Position numbers and translations under genes: made by a program. From NCBI RefSeq assembly GCF_008831285.2, contig NC_045146.1, positions 3,310,001 through 3,374,000 on the forward strand: DNA of 64,000 bases, in the 5' to 3' direction. Below are positions 25,101 to 32,054 of the stretch, in pieces. Every line of letters starts with the position of its first letter. The first letter of the stretch is position 1. This DNA comes from Nymphaea colorata. Lineage: Eukaryota; Streptophyta; Magnoliopsida; Nymphaeales; Nymphaeaceae. The notes under the pieces are model-generated. The model had not been told where the DNA came from. It saw nothing but the letters and a program-made list of their open reading frames with translations, and searched no databases.

Positions 25101-25941
25101 TATTAAGCATGACTTGTATTACAATTTGCAAAGTATTTATCACATGGACACCTTACAGTTTTTACAATGAATATCCAAACTAACTAACAATGCTGGAGGA
25201 TGAAAAATATGTTCTAGTTTCCAATCCTACAGCTTAAGAGGATTTATATACCCTGGGTAAGATACTCAAAAACACGAAGAAGTCAATTGAAATAAAATAA
25301 GAGAAAAAATAAGATCTTCAGTATCAATTGAAATAAAATAAGAGAAAAAATAAGATCTTCAGTAAGTTAGTTCAACGTGAAGCAAACTAAGAGCTACAGG
25401 TATACAAGGAAAAATGGATTGTGCGATCAATTGCACCTAGAGATAGATCAGTCAAGAAGTGGCCAAAGATAGACCTGGCATCAACCCACATCAAGACACA
25501 CCTTCAATAAAGTTACCGTCAAAAATATTGCTAATGCACATGTCCCTCAATCTACGATCCTAGGATTCCAATTTTCAAGCAAGAAACTAAGATCACAGAT
25601 CTGGTGGGAACCAAAAACCGTCCTAGTCAAGCAATGGTAGTGGCCTGATGAGTCAATTAAGCAACAGAAATGATATGGAAGGTTCACTTAACTGGAAGTA
25701 CAGAATAAAATCCATCAGGAATTACTCCACTAAAAGCTCCTGTTTCCCATAGTATCTGTGATGCTGCTAGAGGTGATAATTGATCTTGTTCACGACTGCA
25801 AGCAGAATCTCTTGTACTCAGGTTTTCCTCAGGAGAAGCCAAAGAAACAGATTGCAACCTTTCTGTGAAACCTGAAGACCACCAGCTGGCACTAGAAGTC
25901 TCAGATTCAGATGGCCCAGGATCTCCTGTTGTTTCCTCCAT
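1..25941 (-). CDS. Raf-like MAPKKK with EDR1-type N-terminal domain (3' end outside window)
   Basis: A predicted serine/threonine kinase of the plant Raf-like (CTR1/EDR1-type) MAPKKK group. I placed thirteen coding exons: 25941-25693, 24720-24520, 22373-22182, 19408-19152, 18164-18036, 17871-17782, 15582-15490, 13992-13906, 12074-11954, 11068-10792, 1772-1649, 1554-1535 and 153-1. Every junction has AG/GT borders and the reading phase carries through all of them. Residues about 65-275 resemble the EDR1 regulatory domain, including PRAILFKVLAD and GESDSAENDSCDSPLEPNSP. A basic, serine-rich linker follows. The kinase domain starts near residue 550, with glycine loop GIGFFGEV, VAIK lysine 584 and alpha-C glutamate 602; the catalytic HRD and DFG parts lie beyond position 1. 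From memory the closest match is Arabidopsis At3g58640/At2g42640, about 810 residues. The start at 25941 is the only ATG after an in-frame TGA at 25984-25986. Family call firm; individual junctions are predictions. Confidence 0.9.
154..1534 (-). other. MAPKKK intron 12, with inserted ~1.08-kb segment
   Basis: Noncoding. Positions 258-1333 look like an insertion: the segment begins and ends with GC-rich CACCCG/CGGGTG-type sequence and is flanked by the direct repeat ATGTGAC (251-257 and 1334-1340). I found no good terminal inverted repeats and no coding potential, so its class is undetermined. Confidence 0.45.
311..460. repeat. 70-bp tandem repeat, 2.1 copies
   Basis: Two copies of a 70-bp unit (311-380 and 381-450) that differ at two positions, followed by the first 10 bases of a third (451-460). 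Each unit contains CGCACCCAACACAAGTCAAC and the tract CACCCGATCATTTTCGTCC. It lies inside the insertion in intron 12. Confidence 0.9.
1535..1554 (-). CDS. MAPKKK exon 12, 20-nt microexon
   Basis: Only 20 nt, bordered by TTTTGCAG upstream and GTAATC downstream on the minus strand. With one base from exon 12 completing the AG of exon 11 and its last base joining exon 13, it encodes S-RLRHPN-V, exactly the residues expected between NEISLL and ILFLGACTKPP in this kinase family. Without it the frame breaks. Confidence 0.87.
1649..1772 (-). CDS. MAPKKK exon 11 (ATP-binding lobe)
   Basis: Residues 566-606: FFGEVFRGIWNGTDVAIK followed by IFLEQDLTAENMEDFCNEIS. It completes the glycine loop and supplies the VAIK lysine (584) and alpha-C glutamate (602). 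Acceptor GCTGCAG and donor GTGATG; 124 nt. Confidence 0.9.
2100..2440 (+). pseudogene. decayed copia-type gag fragment
   Basis: Forward-strand translation gives GTGLWRYADGS, later VMSWILNSLE and AISLTNEA, then in another frame QYDLEADIFML. These are reminiscent of the N-terminal Gag region of plant copia elements. At least one stop and one frameshift interrupt it, and no LTR is visible nearby. It is unrelated in position and strand to the complete copia element at 4634-9743. Confidence 0.4.
2588..2642. repeat. (TA)n microsatellite
   Basis: About 27 uninterrupted TA units, preceded by a short CA run. Confidence 0.97.
3237..3264. repeat. (TA)n microsatellite
   Basis: About 14 TA units within MAPKKK intron 10. 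Confidence 0.95.
3434..3488. repeat. compound (TA)n(TG)n microsatellite
   Basis: About 11 TA units running directly into about 16 TG units. Confidence 0.97.
4634..4918 (-). repeat. copia 3' LTR
   Basis: 285 bp. In element orientation it starts TGTTAGAATATG and ends TTTCTACA. The polymerase frame ends at the TAG inside its first six bases (4913-4915), a common arrangement in plant copia elements. Confidence 0.96.
4913..9097 (-). pseudogene. copia gag-pol polyprotein, broken
   Basis: Gag opens with MAEAMGTQKD (ATG at 9097). Visible in order: zinc knuckle CTHCNKLGHSVDFC, protease DSGATHH, integrase zinc finger (H-H-C-C around 7640-7760), integrase D-D-E residues in HSDVWGP, RTDNARE and GIAERKNRH, the reverse transcriptase with YVDDM, and RNase H ending in DVLTKG. 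Breaks: near 8930-8945 the Gag N terminus changes frame and roughly 40-50 family-typical residues are missing, indicating an internal deletion; near 6290 one base is lost at the start of the reverse transcriptase; an in-frame TAG at 5918-5920 lies just upstream of YVDD. Mobility would need proteins from another copy. Confidence 0.93.
9446..9460 (-). promoter_or_regulatory. primer binding site, initiator tRNA-Met
   Basis: Directly internal to the 5' LTR the minus strand reads TGGTATCAGAGCCAG, complementary to the 3' end of plant initiator tRNA-Met. It primes minus-strand cDNA synthesis. Confidence 0.95.
9461..9743 (-). repeat. copia 5' LTR
   Basis: 283 bp, the same ends as the 3' LTR and identical over its last about 200 bp. 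It should carry the element's promoter; a TTTATATTG box lies in its interior on the minus strand. Confidence 0.96.
9749..10791 (-). other. MAPKKK intron 10, part upstream of the copia element
   Basis: About 1 kb of AT-rich intron between the copia target duplication and the exon 10 donor. I see no repeat, coding trace or conserved motif. Confidence 0.75.
10792..11068 (-). CDS. MAPKKK exon 10 (start of kinase domain)
   Basis: Residues 474-565 plus one base. It holds QKAISLPSSP, then NKPLLPFQDWNIDFSELTIG and TRVGI, so the intron interrupts the glycine-rich ATP loop. Acceptor TTCAG, donor GTAAGT, the best donor in the gene. The following intron (1773-10791) is 9,019 nt and contains the copia element. 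Confidence 0.88.
11069..11953 (-). other. MAPKKK intron 9
   Basis: 885 bp. An AG-bounded open frame around 11332-11448 looks exon-like but is not needed by the protein (see rejected items). Nothing else seen. Confidence 0.7.
11954..12074 (-). CDS. MAPKKK exon 9
   Basis: Residues 433-473. AVRAMNETLKQNRLLKE continues directly from DDIVR of exon 8. I chose the donor AGT|GTATGT because it gives phase 0, which suits the next exon's acceptor. An alternative donor three bases earlier would be phase 1. Confidence 0.8.
12075..13905 (-). other. MAPKKK intron 8
   Basis: 1.83 kb of AT-rich intron. It contains one imperfect tandem duplication (12621-12828) and otherwise nothing recognisable. Confidence 0.7.
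12621..12828. repeat. imperfect tandem duplication, ~104-bp unit
   Basis: Two copies sharing TTTTTCTATCACAAGAACG, CTTAAGTAAAAAGTAA, GATTTTCCTAGAAT and GGTGCTTACAAGGAA. The copies differ by scattered substitutions and small indels, so the duplication is not new. Confidence 0.85.
13906..13992 (-). CDS. MAPKKK exon 8
   Basis: Residues 404-432, with EPRRIRRRSISITPEISDDI, a well conserved linker motif whose RRRSISI resembles a basophilic phosphorylation site (inference). Acceptor TTTTGACAG, donor GTTATT; 87 nt. Confidence 0.88.
13993..15489 (-). other. MAPKKK intron 7
   Basis: 1.5 kb of noncoding AT-rich DNA. Two short similar stretches containing GCAAGAGTTTAACCA (around 15101 and 15165) are the only repeat noticed. 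Confidence 0.65.
15490..15582 (-). CDS. MAPKKK exon 7
   Basis: Residues 373-403, SPEHPLFRARGRSMLGANRQ followed by TFAEDDSVTAS. Acceptor GTTTGCAG, donor GTAATT; 93 nt. Part of the basic serine-rich linker between regulatory and kinase domains. Confidence 0.86.
15678..15715. repeat. (TA)n microsatellite
   Basis: About 19 TA units in MAPKKK intron 6. Confidence 0.96.
16695..17075. mobile_element. MITE, hAT-like by 8-bp target duplication
   Basis: A 381-bp noncoding element. Its ends are inverted repeats (left TTGTCACAAAAAAC, right complement TGTCACAAAAAAAT), and it is flanked by the perfect 8-bp direct repeat TTTATACT (16687-16694 and 17076-17083). An 8-bp duplication is characteristic of hAT transposons. 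The interior is A/T runs plus a short region with CGAGATACGGGTATTATACG and a roughly inverse counterpart near 17020-17050. Confidence 0.8.
17782..17871 (-). CDS. MAPKKK exon 6
   Basis: Residues 343-372, SVSHSEPNIANAFWRRSRRK followed by VIAEQRTASS. The FWRRSRRKVIAEQRTA tract is strongly conserved in the Arabidopsis relatives as I remember them. Acceptor TTTGAGCAG, donor GTTGTT; 90 nt. Confidence 0.87.
18036..18164 (-). CDS. MAPKKK exon 5
   Basis: Residues 300-342, polar linker GDHDDNSPHGFSHRRNEG and GTQLRSILLRPLGATDSKL. Acceptor CTGCAG, donor GTAGTG; 129 nt, with phase 2 on both sides. Confidence 0.82.
18165..19151 (-). other. MAPKKK intron 4
   Basis: 987 bp of AT-rich intron with no repeat or coding trace that I can support. 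Confidence 0.7.
19152..19408 (-). CDS. MAPKKK exon 4
   Basis: Residues 215-299 plus two bases of codon 300. It contains FDQYKHMSVIVELNSVELLVDL, PGQLVPFS and the acidic signature ESDSAENDSCDSPLEPNSP, which closes the EDR1-type domain. Acceptor TGACTTTCAG, donor GTGAGA. Confidence 0.9.
20012..20033. repeat. (CT)n microsatellite
   Basis: Eleven CT units followed by TGTGTGTGTG. Confidence 0.95.
20110..20420. repeat. diverged tandem duplication
   Basis: Two segments about 190 bp apart share the pattern CTAGAA..CCCA.TG.TGGCA, then AGGAGGTCTGTCATCCAGGC / AGGAGGTCTGCCATCTAGGC, then TTTGACTATG / TTTGACCATG. Identity is moderate, suggesting an old duplication. Confidence 0.6.
22081..22115. repeat. 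(CT)n microsatellite
   Basis: About 17 CT units with one interruption, close to the exon 3 donor side of the intron. Confidence 0.95.
22182..22373 (-). CDS. MAPKKK exon 3
   Basis: Residues 151-214, from VCNFYKRPASEL to VGFECKLMV, with the conserved core CRPRAILFKVLADAVG. Acceptor GATGATCAG and donor GTATGT; phase 0 at both ends, 192 nt. Confidence 0.88.
22374..24519 (-). other. MAPKKK intron 2
   Basis: 2.15 kb. Positions about 22870-24050 are noticeably less AT-rich than the rest of the intron and may be a decayed insertion, but I could not recognise a protein, terminal repeat or target duplication. Confidence 0.5.
24520..24720 (-). CDS. MAPKKK exon 2
   Basis: Residues 84-150, from ETKLKQLFHNIPPIDELYSM to NPTSMVKKIAG. 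It starts after CCTACAG and ends before GTGGTCAG, phase 0 at both ends, 201 nt. This is the start of the EDR1-type domain. Confidence 0.85.
24721..25692 (-). other. MAPKKK intron 1 (between coding exons 1 and 2)
   Basis: 972 bp, AT-rich, with a perfect 41-bp tandem duplication at 25283-25364. Nothing else seen. Confidence 0.7.
25283..25364. repeat. perfect 41-bp tandem duplication
   Basis: Two identical 41-bp copies (25283-25323 and 25324-25364), beginning TCAATTGAAATAAAATAAGA and ending GATCTTCAGTA. Perfect identity suggests a recent slippage event. Confidence 0.95.
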
Positions 25942-26071
25942 CTCCTTGTGGACAAAATGTATATGAACATCTCGCTCCACCAGTCATCCCATGAGCAGCA
26001 TCTCAAAGTTCATAATGGAATCAACAAAAGGCCTCAGAAGAGTAGCTTTTACCATCATAATATTTGATAAT
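25693..26071 (-). CDS. MAPKKK exon 1 (leader 26071-25942, coding 25941-25693)
   Basis: Encodes residues 1-83, beginning MEETTGDPGPSESETS and ending IPDGFYSVLP. The donor CCA|GTTAAG is phase 0. The proposed acceptor TTGCTTGTAG places the exon's upstream edge at 26071, so about 130 nt of this exon is untranslated leader. The tract SQILWETGAFSG followed by IPDGFYSVLP is typical of the N terminus of this kinase subgroup as I remember it. Confidence 0.8.
25984..26058 (-). other. upstream ORF in MAPKKK leader
   Basis: MMVKATLLRPFVDSIM then eight further residues and TGA, 24 residues. It lies in the same frame as the kinase and ends 42 nt before the main ATG at 25941. It could reduce translation of the kinase if this leader is transcribed. 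Confidence 0.5.
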
Positions 26072-26430
26072 CTACAAGCAAATGCAGTCAAAACAGATGA
26101 TAGTCAATGGGAAAATCAAGCTGAAATTATTCCATCAATTTTTAGGAGTTGAAGACATGGGCATCATGGCTTCCAACAGCAGAAAGCTAGACACTTTCTT
26201 ATAAAGTAACCAATAACATGAAAGATACAGGAAGCATCAGAAACAAGATTATCAATAACTTCTACAAGTAAAGGTAAATGGAACTAAAACTGAAACATGA
26301 CTATTCTGAAAAGGCCTTCTATAGTAAAGTTAATTGAAACTAAAAATACAATTATGTTGAGAACCTTGGAAATACACATATTAATAAAAGGCTCACTATG
26401 TTACAACCTAGGGAATCAGAATAAACAAAC

Positions 26431-26493
26431 CTGAAAATATTTTGCTCTTTCATTATTAAAAAGATGCCGCAGCTTGTGCAACATAATGTTGGC
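26431..26493 (-). other. possible 63-nt 5' leader exon of the MAPKKK
   Basis: A 63-nt segment bounded by TTGGTTATAG upstream and GTTTGT downstream. It begins GCCAACATT and then has an ATG opening a short frame (MLHKLRHLFNNERAKYFQ). If spliced to 26071 the frame continues 16 residues and stops, making a 34-residue upstream ORF. Splicing here is predicted only from border motifs. Confidence 0.4.
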
Positions 26494-26793
26494 CTATAAC
26501 CAAAAAATAATAATACAAATTAATCAATAAAAGTAAATAAAAATGGAAAAAGAAAACTCATACAGAGAAGTGAGTATGTTCATTGTATCCATTAGATAAC
26601 TTCAAAATTATCATCTGAATCAGAGGTCACAGGTGTGTCATTTTTCCAAAAGAACTTGGCTATGGGTGCAGCAAACTATGAGTGCATGCATGTGTAGGAA
26701 CAAATATTTGTGAATTTGTGTAAAATGTAAAAGAAGGTTTCCTGTGTAAATTATAACAAGGGAGAAGGTTTAAAAGCGAAAACAAAAATACGA

Positions 26794-26795
<2 letters not shown>

Positions 26796-26838
<43 letters not shown>
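26796..26838. repeat. (CT)n microsatellite
   Basis: About 21 CT units followed by GCTCGCTCTCC and a short CG-rich run (ACGCACGCGCGCGCG). Confidence 0.96.
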
Positions 26839-26841
<3 letters not shown>

Positions 26842-29662
26842 CGCTCTCCACGCACGCGCGCGCGTTGTGTGCTGGGAGCCCTCCATCTCCCTTGCAGCCA
26901 ACACTGCCTCGCCAGGGTTAGTTCTTCTTTCTTCCTCCTCCTCACTGCTTCTTTCTTTCTCCCCCCTGCTTCCTCTTCCTCCTCCTCCTCACTGGCATAA
27001 GGTTGCGATGGTGGTACCTCTATTGTGTCAATGCAGATGCAGCAGCAAGAATGCAATGTACATATGACATAGAATAGTAGATTTATTTATCTATCAGACC
27101 TACGCCCTTTTCTACAAGTTCAAGATTACAAACCAGATGACTACAACTACTGTACTTATACATTCTGCTGCATCTTTCCTTTTTAGTCAATCTACATAAC
27201 TGAATGAAAATAATTCCTGTAGCATCCACAAACACCTTAGCCTACCCACAATGTAAAAAGCGCCAATACATGATAAAGTAATGACGCATGGGTAGTCAGG
27301 CAATAGAAGCATACAGGATATAGTTTGGATATCCAACCCATTTCCTTTTTAATTATTTTTTATACCTGACTGGCTGACCCATTTTCTTTTTAATTTTTCT
27401 GAAGAAAACAAAAGTAGATCTAGGCCTGACATTCTGGGTTTTGGTCAATTAGTTCTCTTATTAAAACTTGTTACAACCTCCACATCCAAAGTAAAAAGAA
27501 AAGGACTATATATGAAGTTATAGAATGCTTTGTTAGAATTTTGTGGATATATATATCTTAGCCACAGATATCATGAGAATTTTACGGATATATTTATCAT
27601 AGCCACAGATATCACGATATTTTTAAAACATCACGATATTACCAAAACAATAAAAATATCAAAAAAAATAAAAATACGTGATATTTTGAAAAAAAAAAAA
27701 AGTTAAAAATCAATTTATTGCTTCTCTGCATTCTACAATCTTATTTGTGTTTCTTTGGGTTCTCCTGAAGAAAACTTTAGTACGAGAAGGTTCTTCTTTG
27801 CATTCTACAATCTTCTCACAATTTTCAGTGATGTTTATTACCAAGTACAAACAGTGCACAATCATTTTCAGCATTCACACCATTATCGCAAATATCGAAT
27901 TCAGTACAAACCAGTGATGATTTTCTTGGGTATAATATAGCAAAGTTATTTTCTTCAGAAAAACCTTGGTAAATTTTTTTGAAAAATAAAAATCTTGTGT
28001 CTAAAAATGTAAAAAACGTGATAAAAGGCGAAAAAAAGTAAAAAAAAAAAGATAAAACATGCTTTTCGCATTTTTTCAAAAAAAAATGTGTTTTTTTTTT
28101 CCTTTTTTGGCTGACTTGTTTTGACGTTTTCTTTTTTACATTTGTTTTTAATAAAACGCATTTTCTGTGACACTGGTTCACACTATCCATAAGAGCACTA
28201 GCAAAATAAAGCAATGCAAATGGAAATATCTTAAAATATCACAACCTCACAAGCCAACACAGTCTTCCAACCGAATTATAATTCAGTAATTCACTATCAG
28301 TTCCAGCCTTCCAGGTGGTCATATCTCACCCCAATCCGTCACATTTAAGGTAATTCTCACCTCAAGGCTCAACCTATCTGAAGGGATAATGCTGCATCAG
28401 TTATCATACACATAACTCTTTCCCATAGATGAATAAGTTGCATCTTGCCCAATTACATGTACAACAACCGGCAACTGTTACTGCATAAGATGGAAAATAA
28501 CCTAACGATTGCAATATATACCCTTTTGCAGCCCCTTTCTAAAATTGGTTCACAGCTTTTCTCCAAGATGATGCTATAAATATTAACTAATCATTTTTTT
28601 CCCATGTTGACTGTGTTCCCATGTTGACTGTGCTCCTAAGTTCCTAACTCACGAGCTGACTGATACCTCTTATTACAACTTGTAGATATTTTTGCGTCTA
28701 TATCTTTGACACCATCTTTGCATAAGCAAACGTTTTTCATTTTGCATATACCAGTTTCGTTCGTGTATTTATTGTCCTCAAACAAACAATTCATTTCTTT
28801 CCATCAAAAAGGGATTTCTGTCAGTCTTTTGACCTAAGACACACAATAAACCTGCTGCAAGCTAAATGGAAATATGGCATGTACTTAAACTTCCAAGTTT
28901 TAAGCAGACCAAAAAAAGAAATTCAAGGAGCCAGCTAACTTCCCCCAGGCATCACGTCCGGTTACCACTATAGTACTGGAAATTATCTAATATGAGGAAA
29001 AAAGAAACAAGAAGAATGTACAGCAATGACAGATTGACAATAAAAATCAGTTATCCCTTCTAGACACCCACAAAGTATAATAAAACATGCAGCGTTCATA
29101 ATATGACTCCAGGAACCTTGAACTTAACGATCTTTTTGGGTAAAGAAGGAAACAAAAGGATTAGAATGAAAACATCTAGAATATGGATAAGTACGAGGGA
29201 CCATTCAGGCCACCAGAAAACCACTGCCCACTGCACTTGAAACATGACAACCCGGTAACCATGCCTACGCACTTCTTGTGCACACCAAGAACATCCGCAA
29301 AAAGAAAATGCATGATGCAGGATCTCAAGGAATGGATCTTGCGTCACAATAAGATTTCAGAGGAAGCAGTACGACCGCGCAAGTGAAACCAAACAAGAAT
29401 AACCAGCAACAAAGACCATCAAGAAGGCTTCCAAGTCAAGAAACTGATCCCCAAAGCTTCCACCAAAACCAATATCAAAACAAATTGAAGCAGAGCAGAG
29501 CCCAAGACTGCTGGCCAACCGAGGGAATCGAGCAAAGAAGAGGCATTTCGAAGACAGAACATTCAAATTCCGGTCACGAATGGGAAAGCCCTGAACCGAC
29601 TCCTATCCACGAACACGACGCACGGAACAAATTCGTCGAGAAAACGGAGACGAAACTCGTAC

Positions 29663-29930
29663 CTTCAGATCTAAGCATCAAAAAAGTCGGCCTACGATAT
29701 CGATCGACCTCATGAACGGCAAAATCAGATACGAGAGCGGCAGCGTGCAACAGGGCGAGCGAGAGAGAGAAAGCCCACGATATTCGCAAGAAGGATCTCC
29801 CCCTCACTTCCGCGACGACGAAGACGAGGGAGGCGCAAGTGACGAGAGAGAAAGGGAGCCAGATTTCTCAGAGAGGCGAGAAGACGAGAGTGGCATTTGG
29901 GGGGAGCATTTATTGCGAAATCTTTAAAGA
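29663..29930 (-). promoter_or_regulatory. probable first (untranslated) exon of the MAPKKK
   Basis: A GC- and purine/pyrimidine-rich block ending on the minus strand with CTGAAG|GTACGAG, a good donor. Composition changes sharply from the AT-rich flanks, as expected of a leader exon and core promoter. No clear TATA box; transcription probably begins near 29900-29940. Positions 29931-30410 would be the upstream promoter region. Confidence 0.45.
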
Positions 29931-30243
29931 AAAGAGGGGGGAAATAAAACTAATATTAAAATGACCAAAACATGAAAAAACCATCACACGTGATCACACG
30001 CATAAAGAAAGTACCACATAATTTCTTGTTACGTGTCTCGGTGATCTTTTTTTCCCCTATCAATGCTTCAATCTTTTCTCTAAAGCCAAAGATACCCCTC
30101 CCTCGGCGAGCAGAGAGGCAGACACCTTGATCTTCAGGTGCGCACGGATGTTTTCCTGGCGTGGAAGAAATGAGGAGGGAGGGATTGATAACTTGATAGA
30201 CAATGACGCAGTCGCGTTCTCGCGCCTTTGTCACGTGCACTGT

Positions 30244-30266
30244 GAGAGAGAGAGAGAGAGAGAGAG
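30244..30266. repeat. (GA)n microsatellite
   Basis: About 12 GA units some 330 bp upstream of the presumed MAPKKK leader. GA/CT tracts are frequent in plant promoters. Confidence 0.94.
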
Positions 30267-30725
30267 GGGGAGGCGATCCCCCGACAGCCAGCTGGATCCA
30301 TCGGTGGTTCACCAACGCCCCTCGAGGCGAGAGGTGAAATAAAAGTAAATTTTTTTTTAAAAAAAAAGTGTCCTTATTATTATTATTTTTATTTTCCTCC
30401 CACCCACCCTTCAGGGCCCGTTTGATTGTCGGGTGAAATTTAACATGGTAAATTTATCATGGTAAATTTTTTTGGAAAAATTTACAGGATGAAATTTCTC
30501 CTTGTTCCAATGTGAGGCTTTGTTTGATGCACACGAAAAATTTAACGTGGTAAATTTAACCATGTTTGATGCACAGGAAAAATTTAACCTGGTAAAAAGC
30601 AAGAAAACTTGATGAAAATTTTCAATCTTTGTGTACCCTCCAATGAAAGTATCCATGAAACGAATGATCTTTCTAATTGAATAGGAGGTGAGCACAATCT
30701 ACAAGCCCAAGCTCAATGTACATTT

Positions 30726-31154
30726 TCATAATGAAATTACATAATACTGAATCCAACTCATGCCCAACGATAACTCATGCCCAAGCTTCATCCTGTGGCA
30801 ATGAATCAACCTGCCAATGTCAAGAAACCCACACTGACCAGCTGTAATGCTCACTAAGCTGCTCAAATTGGGCTTCAAATCACCCATCAACAGACTATTA
30901 AAAATCCCAAGCAACGCATTGAACTCACCAACTTTGCAGTAACCATCAATCATGGCATTCCATGAGACGATGCTTCTTTTGGGCATTTTATCGAACACCT
31001 TGCGAGCAAGCTGTTCGTTACCAGTTATCCCGTGCAGATGGTGGAGTATTGAATCACCCACATCGCATTCTGTGGACAATAACAAATGGTGGAGTATCTG
31101 GGGACAATAATCGCATTTCATCAAATCACCCAAGAGGGGTGTGATCGAAATCAT
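30726..31154 (-). pseudogene. PPR gene fragment inside the transposon
   Basis: Translates to about 140 residues with a recognisable plant PPR stretch, GNEQLARKVFDKMPKRSIVS followed by WNAMIDGYCKVGE, then LKPNLSSLVSITAGQCGFLD and GRLIHCH. PPR proteins bind organelle RNA. Here only about three repeats' worth remains, with no start, targeting sequence or E/DYW end, so it is a captured fragment and not a gene. Confidence 0.75.
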
Positions 31155-31179
31155 TGGAACACTTTTCTGCCTGTTAGAG

Positions 31180-31299
31180 CTCCCTTCGTCTTCCTCTTGT
31201 CATCTTCATCCTCTGCTGGCTCCCTTCGTTTTCCCCTTCTCATTTTCATCCTCTGTTGGCTCCCTTCGTCTTCCCCTTCTCATTTTCATCCTCTGCTGC
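31180..31299. repeat. 40-bp tandem repeat, 3 copies
   Basis: Units at 31180-31219, 31220-31259 and 31260-31299, each beginning CTCCCTTCGT and ending CATCCTCTGYTGS. The second and third differ at only a few bases. Confidence 0.9.
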
Positions 31300-31698
31300 T
31301 TCACCCCACCGCTGCCTCGTCCCACCGCCACTGCCCTTGCCCCACTGCTGCTTCTTCGTTGCACAGTGTGTTCTAATCTTTTGATATGAAGGTCTCGAAT
31401 TCTCGCCCCACCACTGTGTCCTGTAGGAGGATTTTGCATGGATCCTCCACATCAAGTGAAGCCAGGAGCATTCAATCCACCATAGATTTTGGGGGTTTTC
31501 TGAGTCGGCTGCATAGAGTCGAGCTTTTTCCAGCAGTCTTTGCAGTTTCTATTTGAGGGTGATTAGGGTTTTTGAATTGGGAGAAATTTGAGAAGCCTTG
31601 ATTATGGTAGGCCATCGGCAGTGTCAATGGGAAGAATCCAGCGCCACGGAGAAGAGTAAAGCCCCGATTTCTGAGATTGATATGAAATCGGCGTCACT

Positions 31699-31840
31699 TC
31701 CTTCGTGCTCTGCCCGCACCACCTGCTTCACCTTCCATTCCTTCGTGCTCTTCCCGCACCACCTGCTCTTCACCCTCCATTCCTTCGTGCTATTCCCGCA
31801 CCACCTGCTTCACCCTCCATTTCTTTGTGCTTTGCTGCAG
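31699..31840. repeat. 40-42-bp tandem repeat, ~3.4 copies
   Basis: Units begin TCCTTCGTGCTCTKCCCGCA and end CACCYTCCAT; starts at 31699, 31739, 31781 and a degraded one at 31821. Located in the same transposon as the previous array but with a different unit. Confidence 0.88.
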
Positions 31841-31904
31841 AAACCCCTCCTCAGTCTCGGCCACATGCTCGGGACGTGAGAGTGAAAAATCGAAAGCGGT
31901 CGAA

Positions 31905-32054
31905 CGGGTGAAATTTCACCCGCTCAAAAGTCCGAGCTGCGAGCTCGGACTTTCGAGCGGGTGAAATTTCACCCGCTCGCTTATATGTTAAACGGGGTGA
32001 ATTTCACCCCGTTTGATGCATTTTACGTCGGGCGGGTGAAATTTCACCCGCCCG
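31905..32054. repeat. cluster of large palindromes at the transposon's right end
   Basis: 31905-31938 and 31942-31975 are 34-base inverted arms with a 3-base spacer and one mismatch; each arm itself contains an 18-bp palindrome, CGGGTGAAATTTCACCCG. Next, 31990-32001 and 32003-32014 form 12-base arms around one base. Then 32029-32054 is a perfect 26-bp palindrome with the same GGGTGAAATTTCACCC core. Four uses of one core within 150 bp indicates hairpin-forming subterminal structure. Confidence 0.93.

Larger units (their letters stand above)
26072..29662 (-). other. probable 5' leader intron(s) of the MAPKKK
   Basis: 3.6 kb without coding sequence between the first coding exon and the GC-richer leader at 29663-29930. 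It contains the possible 63-nt leader exon, a (CT)n tract, poly-A/poly-T rich low complexity (27640-28150), and otherwise nothing that I can identify. Confidence 0.5.
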
